From the NCBI GenBank assembly GCA_963725035.1, contig CAVRWX010000018.1, positions 605,473-669,472 on the forward strand: a stretch of DNA of 64,000 nucleotides. Direction: 5' to 3'. This document shows positions 1-7,727 of the stretch, piece after piece. A model generated the notes under the pieces. The model made no database searches and was not told where the DNA came from. It worked only from the letters and a program-made list of their open reading frames with translations. This DNA comes from JALZKA01 sp963725035 (lineage in GTDB: Bacteria > Actinomycetota > Thermoleophilia > Solirubrobacterales > 70-9). A program made the position numbers and the translations under genes. How positions within the stretch are numbered: position 1 is the stretch's first letter; each line of letters opens with the position of its first letter.

Positions 1-24
1 TCGAATGTTCCTGGCCCGGAAGGC

Positions 25-306
25 TCATCGCGTGGACTTGTTTAGCAGGGTTGTGCGCAGCCGCTCTTGGTCCGGGACCAGCTCGCCGATGATGTCGCCC
101 TCCAGTTCGATAACCGGAATCCGCTCAAGGAATCGGCGATGAAGGTCGTCGTCCTCCTCGATGTTTCTCTCGACCATCACAACATCGCCGGCTTCGGCGA
201 CGAGGCCGCTTAGGATCTCCCGCGCCTCATCGCAGAGGTGACACTCAGGTCGGCCATACAGCACAAGCCGCCTCCCCGTCACTAACGACACCTGCTGCTT
301 TCGCAC
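25..306 (-). CDS. Glutaredoxin-like thiol protein (DUF836 type)
   Basis: Small thioredoxin-fold protein of about 93 residues. It begins with a beta strand (LVLYGRPECHLC) that carries a CxxC redox motif at residues 22-25, and has the cis-proline segment RIPVIEL near residue 64, as expected for glutaredoxin-like proteins. It probably acts in the cytoplasm as a thiol-disulfide exchange protein; its partner is unknown. It follows tsaD on the same strand after 10 bp. The GTG start used here lies inside the dispersed hairpin element at 288-319, so the first six residues are repeat-encoded. In-frame GTG codons 5 and 8 triplets later would leave the fold intact and may be the real start. Confidence 0.75.
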   Translation of the reverse strand: MRKQQVSLVTGRRLVLYGRPECHLCDEAREILSGLVAEAGDVVMVERNIEEDDDLHRRFLERIPVIELEGDIIGELVPDQERLRTTLLNKSTR

Positions 307-319
307 CTAAAGGTGCTCA
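288..319 (-). repeat. Dispersed 32-nt hairpin element, copy 1
   Basis: Read on the minus strand, the element starts with the TGA stop of tsaD, forms a GCACC-TTTA-GGTGC hairpin and continues GAAAGCAGCAGGTGT. The same 32 nt occur exactly at 43526-43557 on the plus strand, and a 26/32 match lies at 45954-45985. It sits between tsaD and the glutaredoxin-like gene and overlaps the latter's annotated start. Function unknown. Confidence 0.8.
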
Positions 320-1306
320 TCCGGACACCCGCGCATCCCACCCGAGGTACTCCGGGTGCGGTGCCTCCTCCAGGCCCTCCGCCGCCGCGCCGATCATCGC
401 CGCGTTGTCCGTGCAGAGCTCGCGCGCAACCAGCTTCAGCGGGAGGCCGCGGTCGGCGCAGATCTCGCCGACCCGTTCGCGTAGCGGGCCGTTCGCCGCC
501 ACCCCGCCGCCAAGGGCGACGGCCGGCCAATCGCCGTGATCGAGCGCCCGTTCGAGCTTTGCAGTCAACTGGCCCACGACCGCCGCTTGAAAGCTGGCCG
601 CGAGATCGGCCCGGCGCTCGTCGAGGCCATCCTCGCCGAGGTCCCGCGCGGCATAGACGAGCGCCGTTTTGAGGCCCGAGAAGCTGAAGTCGAGCCCCGG
701 ATCGCGCGCCATCGCGACCGGGAACGCGAACTTCTCCGGATCGCCATCTCTTGCGACGCGCTCGATCTCCGGGCCACCGGGGTAGCCCAGGCCCAGCACC
801 CTGGCCGCCTTGTCGAGCGCCTCGCCTGCGGCGTCGTCCAGCGTCTGGCCGAGAGTCTCGAACCCGTCGCGCCCGGTGACGCCCGCGAGCAAGGTGTGGC
901 CGCCGCTCGCGATCAGGCACAGGAAGGGCGGCTCGAGCGGCTCGGGCTCCAGGAAGTTGGCCGCGACGTGACCGTGGAGGTGGTCGACCTCGACCATCGG
1001 CAGCCGGCGCGCAGCCGCCAGGGCCTTCGCCGTCGAGACTCCGACCAGGAGCGCGCCGATCAGGCCTGGGCCTCTGGTGACGGCGACCGCATCGAGGTCG
1101 TCCAGCGAGACACCCGCCTCCGAGAGCGCGGCGTCAACGATCGGGTTCACGAGCTCCAGATGATGCCGCGAGGCGATCTCGGGAACGACTCCGCCGAACG
1201 CCGCATGAGTCGCGGCCTGAGAGGAGATGACGTTCGAGAGGATCCGGCTCCGATCCACCACGGCCGCGCAGGTGTCGTCGCAGCTCGTCTCGACCGCGAG
1301 GATCAC
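317..1306 (-). CDS. tsaD: tRNA N6-adenosine threonylcarbamoyltransferase TsaD
   Basis: Transfers the threonylcarbamoyl group to A37 of ANN-decoding tRNAs, working with TsaB and TsaE. The 329-residue length is normal for the family. Visible signatures are the N-terminal ASKHA-fold strand (ILAVETSCDDT), the metal-binding histidines H109 and H113 in HLHGH, the SGGHT segment and the LDDAAGEALDK / GYPGGPEIE nucleotide-site region. It starts at GTG, overlapping the rimI stop by 4 bp, so it is probably translationally coupled. It is the last t6A gene in the run tsaE ... tsaB-rimI-tsaD. Confidence 0.97.
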   Translation of the reverse strand: MILAVETSCDDTCAAVVDRSRILSNVISSQAATHAAFGGVVPEIASRHHLELVNPIVDAALSEAGVSLDDLDAVAVTRGPGLIGALLVGVSTAKALAAARRLPMVEVDHLHGHVAANFLEPEPLEPPFLCLIASGGHTLLAGVTGRDGFETLGQTLDDAAGEALDKAARVLGLGYPGGPEIERVARDGDPEKFAFPVAMARDPGLDFSFSGLKTALVYAARDLGEDGLDERRADLAASFQAAVVGQLTAKLERALDHGDWPAVALGGGVAANGPLRERVGEICADRGLPLKLVARELCTDNAAMIGAAAEGLEEAPHPEYLGWDARVSG

Positions 1307-1791
1307 GTCTTGAGCCTGCGCTCGAGCTCCATCACAAGCGCGTCCTCACCGTTGTCCTGGTAGTAGCGCCTGCGGTGCCCAACGGCGTCGAACCCGAAGC
1401 CCCGGTACATCTCGATGGCCGGCTCGTTGGAACCGCGGACCTCGAGCATCACCTTGTCCGTGCCCTCGATCTCGTCAAGGAGGCGCTTGATCAGCGCGGT
1501 GGCGACGCCTTCGCGCCGGTGCTCGGGATCCACAGCGACGTTCATGAGGTGCCAGAGCTCCGCGTAGCGGGAGCAGACGAGATAACCGCGCAGCGTCTCG
1601 CCCTCAAGAGCGGCGAGGCAGATCCCGGAGCTCTTTGAGAGCTCGAGCACGAACATCGCCATCGACCACGGCGTGACGAATGCCCGGCGCTCGATGGAGA
1701 GCACCCCGGGCAGGTCCGCGTAGGCAAGCCTGCGGATCGCCAGGGGCTCTGCCCCCTTACCGATCGCTTGTGGTTCCGCGATCTCGCTCAC
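1303..1791 (-). CDS. rimI: Ribosomal-protein-alanine N-acetyltransferase RimI (GNAT)
   Basis: GNAT-fold acetyltransferase of 162 residues, expected to acetylate the N-terminal alanine of ribosomal protein S18 with acetyl-CoA. The acetyl-CoA loop appears as HRREGVATALIKRLL, preceded by the strand NVAVDPEH and followed by the C-terminal strand MLEVRGSNEPAIEMYRGFGF, which is typical of RimI. It starts at GTG, overlaps tsaB by 35 bp at its 5' end and tsaD by 4 bp at its 3' end. The tsaB-rimI-tsaD order is widespread in bacteria and supports the RimI assignment over a generic GNAT. Confidence 0.92.
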   Translation of the reverse strand: MSEIAEPQAIGKGAEPLAIRRLAYADLPGVLSIERRAFVTPWSMAMFVLELSKSSGICLAALEGETLRGYLVCSRYAELWHLMNVAVDPEHRREGVATALIKRLLDEIEGTDKVMLEVRGSNEPAIEMYRGFGFDAVGHRRRYYQDNGEDALVMELERRLKT

Positions 1792-2455
1792 GCCAAAGCT
1801 CCGCGTCGGGTCGTCTCAAATAGGTCGGCTTGATCTCTGCGAGCGGCCCGGCTTCAGCACCAGCGGCGAGGAGGCAGACGTGCCGCGCTCGCACCCGGTG
1901 CGCCCCATCTTGATCGGCCGGGACCTCGGCCCCGGAGGCTTCGAGCTCGCCACGAAAGCGTACTGCGCCATCACCGACCGCAATTGGACTGGAGCCCGCG
2001 CCCCTGACGCGATCGGCGAGATCGCCGGGCGGCCCCACGGATGCCTCCCACACCTCATCCTCGCCCTCATACAGCGCCGCGAACACCTCGTCGCGCTTGG
2101 CATCGATCACGGCGAGTACCGGCTTGGTCGCCTCTGAGCCCGCCGCGAGCGCGGCGAGTGAGGAAACGCCCGCCAGCTCCAGGCCGCTCGACTGCGCGAG
2201 GCCTCGGGCGGTCGCGATGCCGATCCGGAGGCCGGTGAACGTGCCTGGACCCAAGCCGACCGCGATCCGATCGACGCTGTCCCAGCCCCCGCACTCGCCG
2301 ATTACGTCCTCGACAACCGCGAGTAGCTCTCGGGCATGCCGTGGACGCCCGGTCGGGTCGGGGTCGACCGTCCGCTCGCAGGCGACATCGGGCCCAGCGG
2401 TGAGCGCGACGCTCAGAAGCGCGGTGGAGGTGTCGAAGCCGAGAACCCGTTGCAC
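1757..2455 (-). CDS. tsaB: tRNA threonylcarbamoyladenosine biosynthesis protein TsaB
   Basis: ASKHA-fold scaffold of the t6A complex that partners TsaD. I start it at the GTG giving MQRVLGFDTSTALLSV, since the homologous core begins there; this makes 232 residues, normal for TsaB. A much longer open frame upstream is not homologous and overlaps the divergent lipoprotein gene. The diagnostic GLGPGTFTGLRIG motif and the following LAQSSGLELAGVSSL helix are present. It overlaps rimI by 35 bp downstream. A divergent lipoprotein starts 41 bp upstream, so the two genes share a short promoter region. Confidence 0.93.
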   Translation of the reverse strand: MQRVLGFDTSTALLSVALTAGPDVACERTVDPDPTGRPRHARELLAVVEDVIGECGGWDSVDRIAVGLGPGTFTGLRIGIATARGLAQSSGLELAGVSSLAALAAGSEATKPVLAVIDAKRDEVFAALYEGEDEVWEASVGPPGDLADRVRGAGSSPIAVGDGAVRFRGELEASGAEVPADQDGAHRVRARHVCLLAAGAEAGPLAEIKPTYLRRPDAELWRERDRGTTSDR

Positions 2456-2495
2456 GCGCTTGAGCGTACGGTCAGCAACGCCGATAATCGGGTGC

Positions 2496-2786
2496 ATGAA
2501 GGCCCATCGAAATCTGGCCGCGATCCCCGTGTGCCTGGCGCTCGCCCTGGGCGGAACTGGCCTTGCCGGATGCGGCGACGAGTCCGCCGACGTCGAGCCG
2601 GCCTCCCAGCAGGAGATCCAGCAAGAGATGAACGAGGCGCTCGACTCCACAGGGCAGGGAAAGAAGGCGCAAGAACGCGCGGAGAACGAAGCTGAGCGGG
2701 CCGCCGAGGCCGAGCAGGACATGACGGACGCGCTCGAAGACGCGCAGGAGCAGGCCGAGGGCGACATCGAGAACCCGTCGTACTGA
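2496..2786 (+). CDS. Small putative lipoprotein, glutamate/alanine-rich
   Basis: A 96-residue protein with a lipoprotein signal peptide: basic MKAHR, a hydrophobic stretch and the lipobox LAGC with Cys26. The mature part is acidic and very rich in Glu, Ala and Gln (NEAERAAEAEQDMTDALED), likely one helical or coiled-coil segment anchored outside the membrane. I chose the ATG at 2496 because longer in-frame upstream sequence is antisense to tsaB. It is divergent from tsaB and ends 4 bp from the convergent tsaE stop. I do not recognise the family. The signal peptide and GC-rich codon usage support a real gene. Confidence 0.72.
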   Translation: MKAHRNLAAIPVCLALALGGTGLAGCGDESADVEPASQQEIQQEMNEALDSTGQGKKAQERAENEAERAAEAEQDMTDALEDAQEQAEGDIENPSY

Positions 2787-2790
2787 CGGC

Positions 2791-3225
2791 CTAGCTCCTC
2801 GAGGCGCTCCAATCCAGATCGATCTCGCGTACGTCGCCCCCGGCGTGGCGGATCTCCACCCGCACAACGGGGTCGGGCAGATCACCGGCGGCGACCGCCG
2901 GCCACTCCACGAACGCCACGGCGTCCGGCGTCAGGTAGTCGTCCAGCAGGCCCTCTTCCTCGGAGCCCATGTCGGCCAGGCGGAAGAGATCGAGATGCGC
3001 GATCGTGCGCCCATTCGGCGTCTCGTAGCGCCTCCCGATCGTGAAGGTCGGAGACACGACCGGGCCTTCGACCCCCAACGCCCGGCACGCGCCCCGCACG
3101 AACGTGGTCTTGCCCGCTCCCAGCTCGCCGGTGACCAGGACCAGGTCGCCCGGCTCGAGGCGCTCGGCCACAACGGCGCCCGCGCGCTCGGTCGCGGCGG
3201 CGCTCTGCGTGCGGGTCGTGCTCAC
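2791..3225 (-). CDS. tsaE: tRNA threonylcarbamoyladenosine biosynthesis ATPase TsaE
   Basis: P-loop ATPase of the t6A pathway that drives turnover of the TsaB-TsaD complex. The 144-residue length is typical. The Walker A motif GELGAGKTTF is at about residues 33-43, followed by the family-specific segments SPTFTIGRRYE, HLDLFRL and FVEWPA. It starts at GTG and overlaps the uracil-DNA glycosylase stop by 4 bp. The plus-strand lipoprotein gene between tsaE and tsaB interrupts an otherwise co-oriented t6A cluster. Confidence 0.95.
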   Translation of the reverse strand: MSTTRTQSAAATERAGAVVAERLEPGDLVLVTGELGAGKTTFVRGACRALGVEGPVVSPTFTIGRRYETPNGRTIAHLDLFRLADMGSEEEGLLDDYLTPDAVAFVEWPAVAAGDLPDPVVRVEIRHAGGDVREIDLDWSASRS

Positions 3226-3870
3226 CCGAACAGGTCGAGCTGGTCGGCTGGGTCAGCGGCGGACTCCGGCTCGTCGGCCTGAGGAAGCGCCTCGTCCAAC
3301 AGCGCCGGCAGCTTCCCGAAGTCCTCGCGCAGGGTGTCCTTCATCGACGGCGTCCGCAGGGCGGCCGCAGGGTGAAGAAGCGGGAACAGGAACACGGTGC
3401 GTCCCCCCAGCTCGTGCACCTGCGGCGTCCCTCGCACCCTCGTGATGCCGGTCGGGTTGCCGGAGAGGAGCTTCGTCGCGAAGTTGCCGAGGCTTGCGAT
3501 GACCGTGGGCTGGATCAGCGCGATCTGCTTCCACAGGTACGGCTGGCACGCCTCGATCTCGTTCGGCATCGGGTCCCTGTTGCCGGGCGGGCGCGACTTG
3601 AGCACGTTGGCGATGAAGACGTCATCCCTGGACAGACCGATCTCGCCCAGGAGCTCGGAAAGGAGCTGCCCGGCTCGGCCCACGAACGGCAGTCCCTGTC
3701 GATCCTCCTCGGCCCCCGGAGCCTCGCCGACGAACATCAGCTCGGCATTCGCGTTGCCGGCGCCGAAGACGGTCTTTGATGCGCGTCTCGGCGAGAGGAC
3801 ATAGCGCGCAATTCGAGACCTCGCGGTATAGCGCGACAAGCCCTTCGCGACGCGTCTCGGCGTCGCTCAC
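3222..3870 (-). CDS. Family 4 uracil-DNA glycosylase (frameshifted in this sequence)
   Basis: Iron-sulfur uracil-DNA glycosylase of base-excision repair. Motif 1 reads GEAPGAEEDRQGLPFVG, the HP motif LFPLLHPAAAL is near the C terminus, and the tail ends QLDLFG, a possible sliding-clamp-binding motif. The expected N terminus with the first cluster pair (NCALCPLAETRIK) lies in another frame and joins the rest only if one A is removed from the AAA run at 3775-3777 (TTT on plus). The true start is then GTG 3870, overlapping the upstream FmdB gene by 4 bp. A second oddity is LKSRPPGNRDP: the usual third cluster cysteine is Ser (TCG). EAC supplies the fourth. Pseudogene or sequence error are both possible. 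Confidence 0.85.
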
Positions 3871-4154
3871 GATCCACCCGTGTTGGCGCTCCCGCCCTTC
3901 TTCGCCTCGCGTGCCTTCTGGCGGGACTCCTTGAACTGCTTCTTCGTCTCGGCGTGAAGCTTCGCGTTCCGGACTTCCTGCTGCCGGGCGGCGCCGACGG
4001 TCTTGACCAGCTTCCAGGGCGCGCCAGGAGCCGAGAGGACGCGGTGCGTCTCAGCGGCGCCACACAGGCGGCATTCGGTGGCCTCGGTGCCCGCTGGCAC
4101 GAGGTCTTCGAAGCGCTCGCCACAAACGTCACAATCGAACTCGTACATCGGCAT
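3867..4154 (-). CDS. FmdB-family zinc ribbon protein
   Basis: A 95-residue protein whose first 40 residues are the small putative regulatory FmdB zinc ribbon: MPMYEFDCDVCGERFE, then two CxxC knuckles (C8/C11 and C28/C31). The C-terminal half is highly charged and Lys/Glu/Ala-rich, probably helical and possibly nucleic-acid binding. I chose the ATG giving MPMYEF because it is the conserved family start; a longer upstream frame is antisense to the DUF2520 gene. Its stop overlaps the start of the uracil-DNA glycosylase by 4 bp. The precise function of the family is unclear. Confidence 0.88.
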   Translation of the reverse strand: MPMYEFDCDVCGERFEDLVPAGTEATECRLCGAAETHRVLSAPGAPWKLVKTVGAARQQEVRNAKLHAETKKQFKESRQKAREAKKGGSANTGGS

Positions 4155-4255
4155 AACGGGGAAACTACACTTGAGGGGAGCCGCGACCCCTAGGGCGCGG
4201 ACTCGGAACTGGATCAGTACCGCTGTATCGCCACACCAACCGTCTGGATTCTCCC

Positions 4256-5044
4256 GTGCGAGAACTGGAACGCGACCCCACCGACATCGCCACCTCTGCG
4301 CCCGCCCTTGCGGGTCGCGTCGCCGTGGTGGGCGCGGGCCGCGCCGGCGGCTCGCTCGCGAGCGCAGCGCGCGCCGCCGGTATGGATGTCGAGGTAGGGT
4401 CGCGCGAGCTCGACCCGGCCGGCGCATCGATCGTCCTTCTCTGCGTCCCCGACGATGTGATCCGCGAAGCCTGCGAGGCCGCCGTTCCTTCGCTCCAGCC
4501 CGGGACCTTCGTCGGCCACGTCAGCGGCGCAACCGGACTCGATGCCCTCTCGTCAGCGGCCGATGCCGGTTGTGAGACCTTCTCGCTCCATCCACTCCAA
4601 ACGATCCCGACCGGACAGACCGACCTCTCGGGCGCGCCGTGCGCCACCTCGGCATCGAGCCCGCAGGGACTGGCCGTTGCGCACGGGCTGGCCGAGCGCC
4701 TCGGGATGCGGCCGTTCGACGTTCCCGAAGAGGGCCGGGCCGCCTATCACGCGGCGGCCTCGATGGCGTCCAACTTCCTGATCGCGCTCGAGGAGTCCGC
4801 AGCGCAGCTGATGAAGTCCGCCGGCGTCTCAGAGCCGCGCGATGTGCTGGCGCCGCTCGTCCTGCGCACGGCCGCCAACTGGGCGGACTCCGGCGCCTCT
4901 GCGCTCACAGGACCCATCGCCCGGGGCGACGAGGAGACAGTCGCGCTTCACCTGGAGGCGCTCGCTGATCGGGCACCCGAGCTTCGGCCCCTCTACGAGG
5001 CGCTGGCCGAGCGGACCCGCGAGTTGGGGAGGAAGTCCCAATGA
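4256..5044 (+). CDS. Rossmann-fold DUF2520 oxidoreductase (possible ketopantoate reductase)
   Basis: A 262-residue protein with an N-terminal dinucleotide-binding fold (VAVVGAGRAGGSLA at about residues 22-35, then a VLLCVPDDVI strand) and a helical C-terminal DUF2520 domain containing the HPLQTIP segment. Members commonly sit beside pantothenate genes. Here it is the first gene of a panC-panD-panB run and overlaps panC by 4 bp (ATGA). Because the run has no recognisable panE or ilvC, a role as the NADPH-dependent 2-ketopantoate reductase is a reasonable inference but not shown by the sequence. Start is GTG at 4256. Confidence 0.85.
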   Translation: MRELERDPTDIATSAPALAGRVAVVGAGRAGGSLASAARAAGMDVEVGSRELDPAGASIVLLCVPDDVIREACEAAVPSLQPGTFVGHVSGATGLDALSSAADAGCETFSLHPLQTIPTGQTDLSGAPCATSASSPQGLAVAHGLAERLGMRPFDVPEEGRAAYHAAASMASNFLIALEESAAQLMKSAGVSEPRDVLAPLVLRTAANWADSGASALTGPIARGDEETVALHLEALADRAPELRPLYEALAERTRELGRKSQ

Positions 5045-5961
5045 CGACGATCCAGGTAGTCCGCACGGTCGCCGACCTCCGCGCGGCTCTCCAGCCCGTG
5101 CGGCGGAAGGGCGAGTCGATCGGGCTCGTGCCGACGATGGGCGCGCTCCACGCCGGCCACCTGAGCCTGATCGAGGCTGCGCGAGAGCAGGCCGACGTTG
5201 TCGTAATGAGCCTCTTCGTGAACCCAACGCAGTTCGGCGAGGGCGAGGACCTCGATTCGTACCCGCGCGACGAGGAGCGGGACCTGCGGCTGGCCGCGGA
5301 GGCAGGCGCTCAGATCGTCTTTGCCCCGGCCGCCGGCGAGGTCTATCCACAGGGCTTCACAACGCATGTCGAGGTCGATGGGCTGACCGACGTCCTCTGC
5401 GGCGCTCCGACAAGCCGCGGCGCCGGGCACTTCCGTGGCGTCACAACGGTGGTCGCGAAGCTCCTCAACATGGCGTCCCCCGACTTCGTCTTCTTCGGCC
5501 AGAAGGACGCGCAGCAGGCGATCGTGATCAAGCGCATGGTGCGTGACCTCGATTTCGCGACCGAGGTCGTCGTCGTGCCGACCGTGCGCGAGCCCGACGG
5601 GCTCGCCATGAGCTCGCGTAACGCCTACCTCGACGAGTCCGAGCGCGAGCGCGCCACCGCGCTCAACCGCTCGCTCGTTGCGGCCTCGGCAAATCGCGGC
5701 GAGGGTGTCGACGGCGCCCTGGGCGCCGCGCGAGCGATCTTGGCCGAAGCCGAGATCGAGCCCGAGTACCTCGAGGCGCGCTACGCGGACGACCTCGAAC
5801 CGGCACAGAACTTCAACGGACGGCCCGTTCTCGTGGCCGTCGCCGCGCGGGTCGGCAAGGCCCGCCTCATCGACAACGTGGTCATCAACCCCGATCAAGA
5901 CTCCACCGACACGAGCCGCTTTCGCGACAAAGTGGCTCATCAAACACCCGCCGACAGCTAA
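5041..5961 (+). CDS. panC: Pantothenate synthetase (pantoate-beta-alanine ligase)
   Basis: ATP-dependent condensation of pantoate with beta-alanine. Family signatures are PTMGALHAGH at residues 31-40 (the HxGH nucleotidyl-transfer motif), MSLFVNPTQF, FFGQKDAQQ and the KMSKS-equivalent loop MSSRNAYL. At 306 residues it is slightly long because of a C-terminal tail after VVINPD. The start codon overlaps the DUF2520 stop by 4 bp and panD follows after 12 bp, consistent with one operon. All key residues appear intact. Confidence 0.97.
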   Translation: MTTIQVVRTVADLRAALQPVRRKGESIGLVPTMGALHAGHLSLIEAAREQADVVVMSLFVNPTQFGEGEDLDSYPRDEERDLRLAAEAGAQIVFAPAAGEVYPQGFTTHVEVDGLTDVLCGAPTSRGAGHFRGVTTVVAKLLNMASPDFVFFGQKDAQQAIVIKRMVRDLDFATEVVVVPTVREPDGLAMSSRNAYLDESERERATALNRSLVAASANRGEGVDGALGAARAILAEAEIEPEYLEARYADDLEPAQNFNGRPVLVAVAARVGKARLIDNVVINPDQDSTDTSRFRDKVAHQTPADS

Positions 5962-5973
5962 GGAGAACACGCC

Positions 5974-6381
5974 ATGCAACGGCAAATGCTCAAGTCCAAG
6001 ATCCACCGCGCGACGGTGACCGGCTGCGACGTGGACTACGTCGGCTCGATCACCATCGACCCGGAGCTGATGCAGGCCGCGGACCTGATCCCCAACGAGC
6101 AGGTGCACGTCTGGGACGTCACCAACGCTTCGCGCTTCGTCACCTACGTGATCGAGGGGGAGCCCGGCAAGCGCGAGATGCAGGTGAACGGCGCCGCCGC
6201 CCACCTGACCCGCGAGGGGCACACGATCATCGTCGCCTCGTTCGGCGCCTACGACGAGTCAGACCTGGAGAACTACTCGCCGATCGCCGTCCATGTCGAC
6301 GAGCGCAACGACATCGCTCGAATCGACTCCCACCCCGAGGTCCTTCTGGACTCGCCGCTCGCAAGTGAGGCGTCGCTATGA
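5974..6381 (+). CDS. panD: Aspartate 1-decarboxylase proenzyme
   Basis: Makes beta-alanine from aspartate for PanC. It is pyruvoyl-dependent: the proenzyme cleaves itself between G24 and S25, and here YVGSITID places Gly and Ser at exactly 24 and 25. K9, H11, Y22 and the NGAAA segment of the active site are also present. The family core ends about residue 115, so the protein carries a short extra C-terminal tail to residue 135. An AGGAG-like ribosome-binding site (taaggagaac) precedes the ATG. The stop overlaps the panB start by 4 bp. Confidence 0.97.
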   Translation: MQRQMLKSKIHRATVTGCDVDYVGSITIDPELMQAADLIPNEQVHVWDVTNASRFVTYVIEGEPGKREMQVNGAAAHLTREGHTIIVASFGAYDESDLENYSPIAVHVDERNDIARIDSHPEVLLDSPLASEASL

Positions 6382-7322
6382 GCACGCGACCGCAGGAAGG
6401 CGCCGATCCGCAGGGCGACCGAAAGCCCGTGACCCTGCCGCAGCTTCGCGAGATGAAGGAGGCCGGCGAGCCGATCGTGATGGTCACGGCCTACGACCAC
6501 CCGTCCGCGCAGGTCGTCGAGGAGGCGGGCGTGGACATGGTCCTGGTCGGCGACTCCGCGGCGATGACCGTCCTCGGCTACGACTCGACCGTGCCCGTCG
6601 GCATGGACGAGATGCTCATGCTCGCCGCCGCGGTGCGCCGCGGCCTTCGCACACCGTTCCTGATCGGCGACATGCCCTTCGGCTCGTACGAGCGCTCGGA
6701 TGAGCAGGCCGTCGAGAACGCGTTGCGGTTCGTCAAGGAGGCCGGTTGCGATGCGGTGAAGCTCGAGCGGGGCGGCTCGTCCGTCGACCGGGCCAAGGCG
6801 ATCGTGAACGCGGGCATCCCCGTCATGGGCCACGTGGGCCTGACGCCGCAGACGGCGACCCAGCTGGGCGGTTACAAGGCGCAGGGCAAGACCGCGGAGC
6901 GCGCCGCCCAGATCGCTGACGAGGCGCTCGCGCTACAGGAAGCCGGCTGCTTCGCGATCGTGTTCGAAGCCGTACCCGCGGCGTTCACCGAAGCGATCAT
7001 GAGCCGGATGGAGATCCCTGTGATCGGCATCGGCGCTGGTCACGACACCGACGGCCAGGTCCTGGTCTTCCACGACCTCCTGGGCATCTTCGGCGGGCAC
7101 GCAGCGAAGTTCGTCAAGCGCTACGCGAACGTGCGCGAGGAGATGGTCACCGGGGTCGCCCAGTACGCGGCCGAGGTGCGCTCCGGCGCCTTCCCAGAGG
7201 CTGAGCACATCTACGCGATCGACCCGGCCGAGCTCTCCGAGTTCCGCGCCTACCTGGGTGTGAAGCGCGATTCGGAGGAGTCGGGCTCCTTCAGCCACTC
7301 GGACTGGGATTGGGGCCCCTAA
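6378..7322 (+). CDS. panB: 3-methyl-2-oxobutanoate hydroxymethyltransferase
   Basis: First committed step of pantothenate synthesis: transfer of a hydroxymethyl group from methylene-THF to 2-ketoisovalerate, giving ketopantoate. Recognisable segments are MVTAYDHPSA, LVGDSAAM, MPFGSY, VKLERG, HVGLTPQ and the IGIGAG motif. Metal ligands D44/D83-type residues lie in VGDSA and IGDMPF, and the catalytic Glu in VFEAVP. At 314 residues it is slightly longer than the usual 260-280 because of N- and C-terminal tails. Last gene of the pantothenate operon; ATG overlaps the panD stop. Confidence 0.96.
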   Translation: MSTRPQEGADPQGDRKPVTLPQLREMKEAGEPIVMVTAYDHPSAQVVEEAGVDMVLVGDSAAMTVLGYDSTVPVGMDEMLMLAAAVRRGLRTPFLIGDMPFGSYERSDEQAVENALRFVKEAGCDAVKLERGGSSVDRAKAIVNAGIPVMGHVGLTPQTATQLGGYKAQGKTAERAAQIADEALALQEAGCFAIVFEAVPAAFTEAIMSRMEIPVIGIGAGHDTDGQVLVFHDLLGIFGGHAAKFVKRYANVREEMVTGVAQYAAEVRSGAFPEAEHIYAIDPAELSEFRAYLGVKRDSEESGSFSHSDWDWGP

Positions 7323-7350
7323 ATAGGCGTCGATTTGCAGGGATTCTTGC

Positions 7351-7377
7351 GGTAACCGCCAGCCCGGCCGGGGGTAA
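7351..7377 (+). promoter_or_regulatory. Candidate stress-sigma-type promoter upstream of the DUF378 gene
   Basis: GGTAAC (7351-7356) and GGGTAA (7372-7377) are spaced 15 bp apart, resembling actinobacterial SigB/SigF promoters (roughly GGTTT and GGGTAT). It lies 55 bp upstream of the DUF378 start. Suggestive only; no primary-sigma promoter is more obvious here. Confidence 0.3.
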
Positions 7378-7431
7378 ATACCTGCGGTGTCCCGCATTGT
7401 GTCGGGACCAACCTAAAGCGAGGTATCGCTG

Positions 7432-7668
7432 ATGGAAACCCTCAAGAGATTCGAGCCGATTGCTCTTCTCGTCATGTTCCTTGGAGCGCTCAACTGGGGC
7501 ATCCTGGGCATCACCGACGGGGAGACCAACGTCCTCTCCGAGATCTTCGGAACCGGGACGCTGACCGACATCGTCTACGTCGTGATCGGAGTCGCAGGGC
7601 TCGTCATGCTCCCGAGAGTGATGGAGGCCTTCCACCTCTCCGGTGGCGCCCACCCCCGCGGCGTCTGA
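7432..7668 (+). CDS. DUF378 small membrane protein
   Basis: A 78-residue integral membrane protein with two predicted transmembrane helices: IALLVMFLGALNWGILGI near residues 10-27 and IVYVVIGVAGLVML near residues 46-60. The LNWG signature after the first helix is characteristic of DUF378. The biochemical function of the family is unknown. It stands alone, with its own upstream region after panB and a strong hairpin terminator downstream. The spacing of possible promoter elements hints at a stress-sigma promoter. Confidence 0.88.
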   Translation: METLKRFEPIALLVMFLGALNWGILGITDGETNVLSEIFGTGTLTDIVYVVIGVAGLVMLPRVMEAFHLSGGAHPRGV

Positions 7669-7693
7669 CCAACCCGAAACGTTCCGTACGTAC

Positions 7694-7727
7694 GAGCCGG
7701 GCCTTCGGGCCCGGCTCGTCTTGTTCT
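7694..7727. terminator. Intrinsic terminator between convergent genes
   Basis: A perfect 10-bp GC-rich stem GAGCCGGGCC-TTCG-GGCCCGGCTC with a stable UUCG tetraloop, followed by the partly T-rich GTCTTGTTC. It sits between the DUF378 gene and the convergent lipoprotein gene, so it may act in both directions. Confidence 0.8.

Noticed and set aside
313..1363. Long plus-strand frames across tsaD
   Set aside because: Arg/Ala-rich frames antisense to a well-conserved gene, with no family match; artefacts of high GC.
7323..7431. Additional small gene between panB and the DUF378 gene
   Set aside because: Only short frames without ribosome-binding sites or codon bias are present in 109 bp; promoter and leader sequence are a better explanation.
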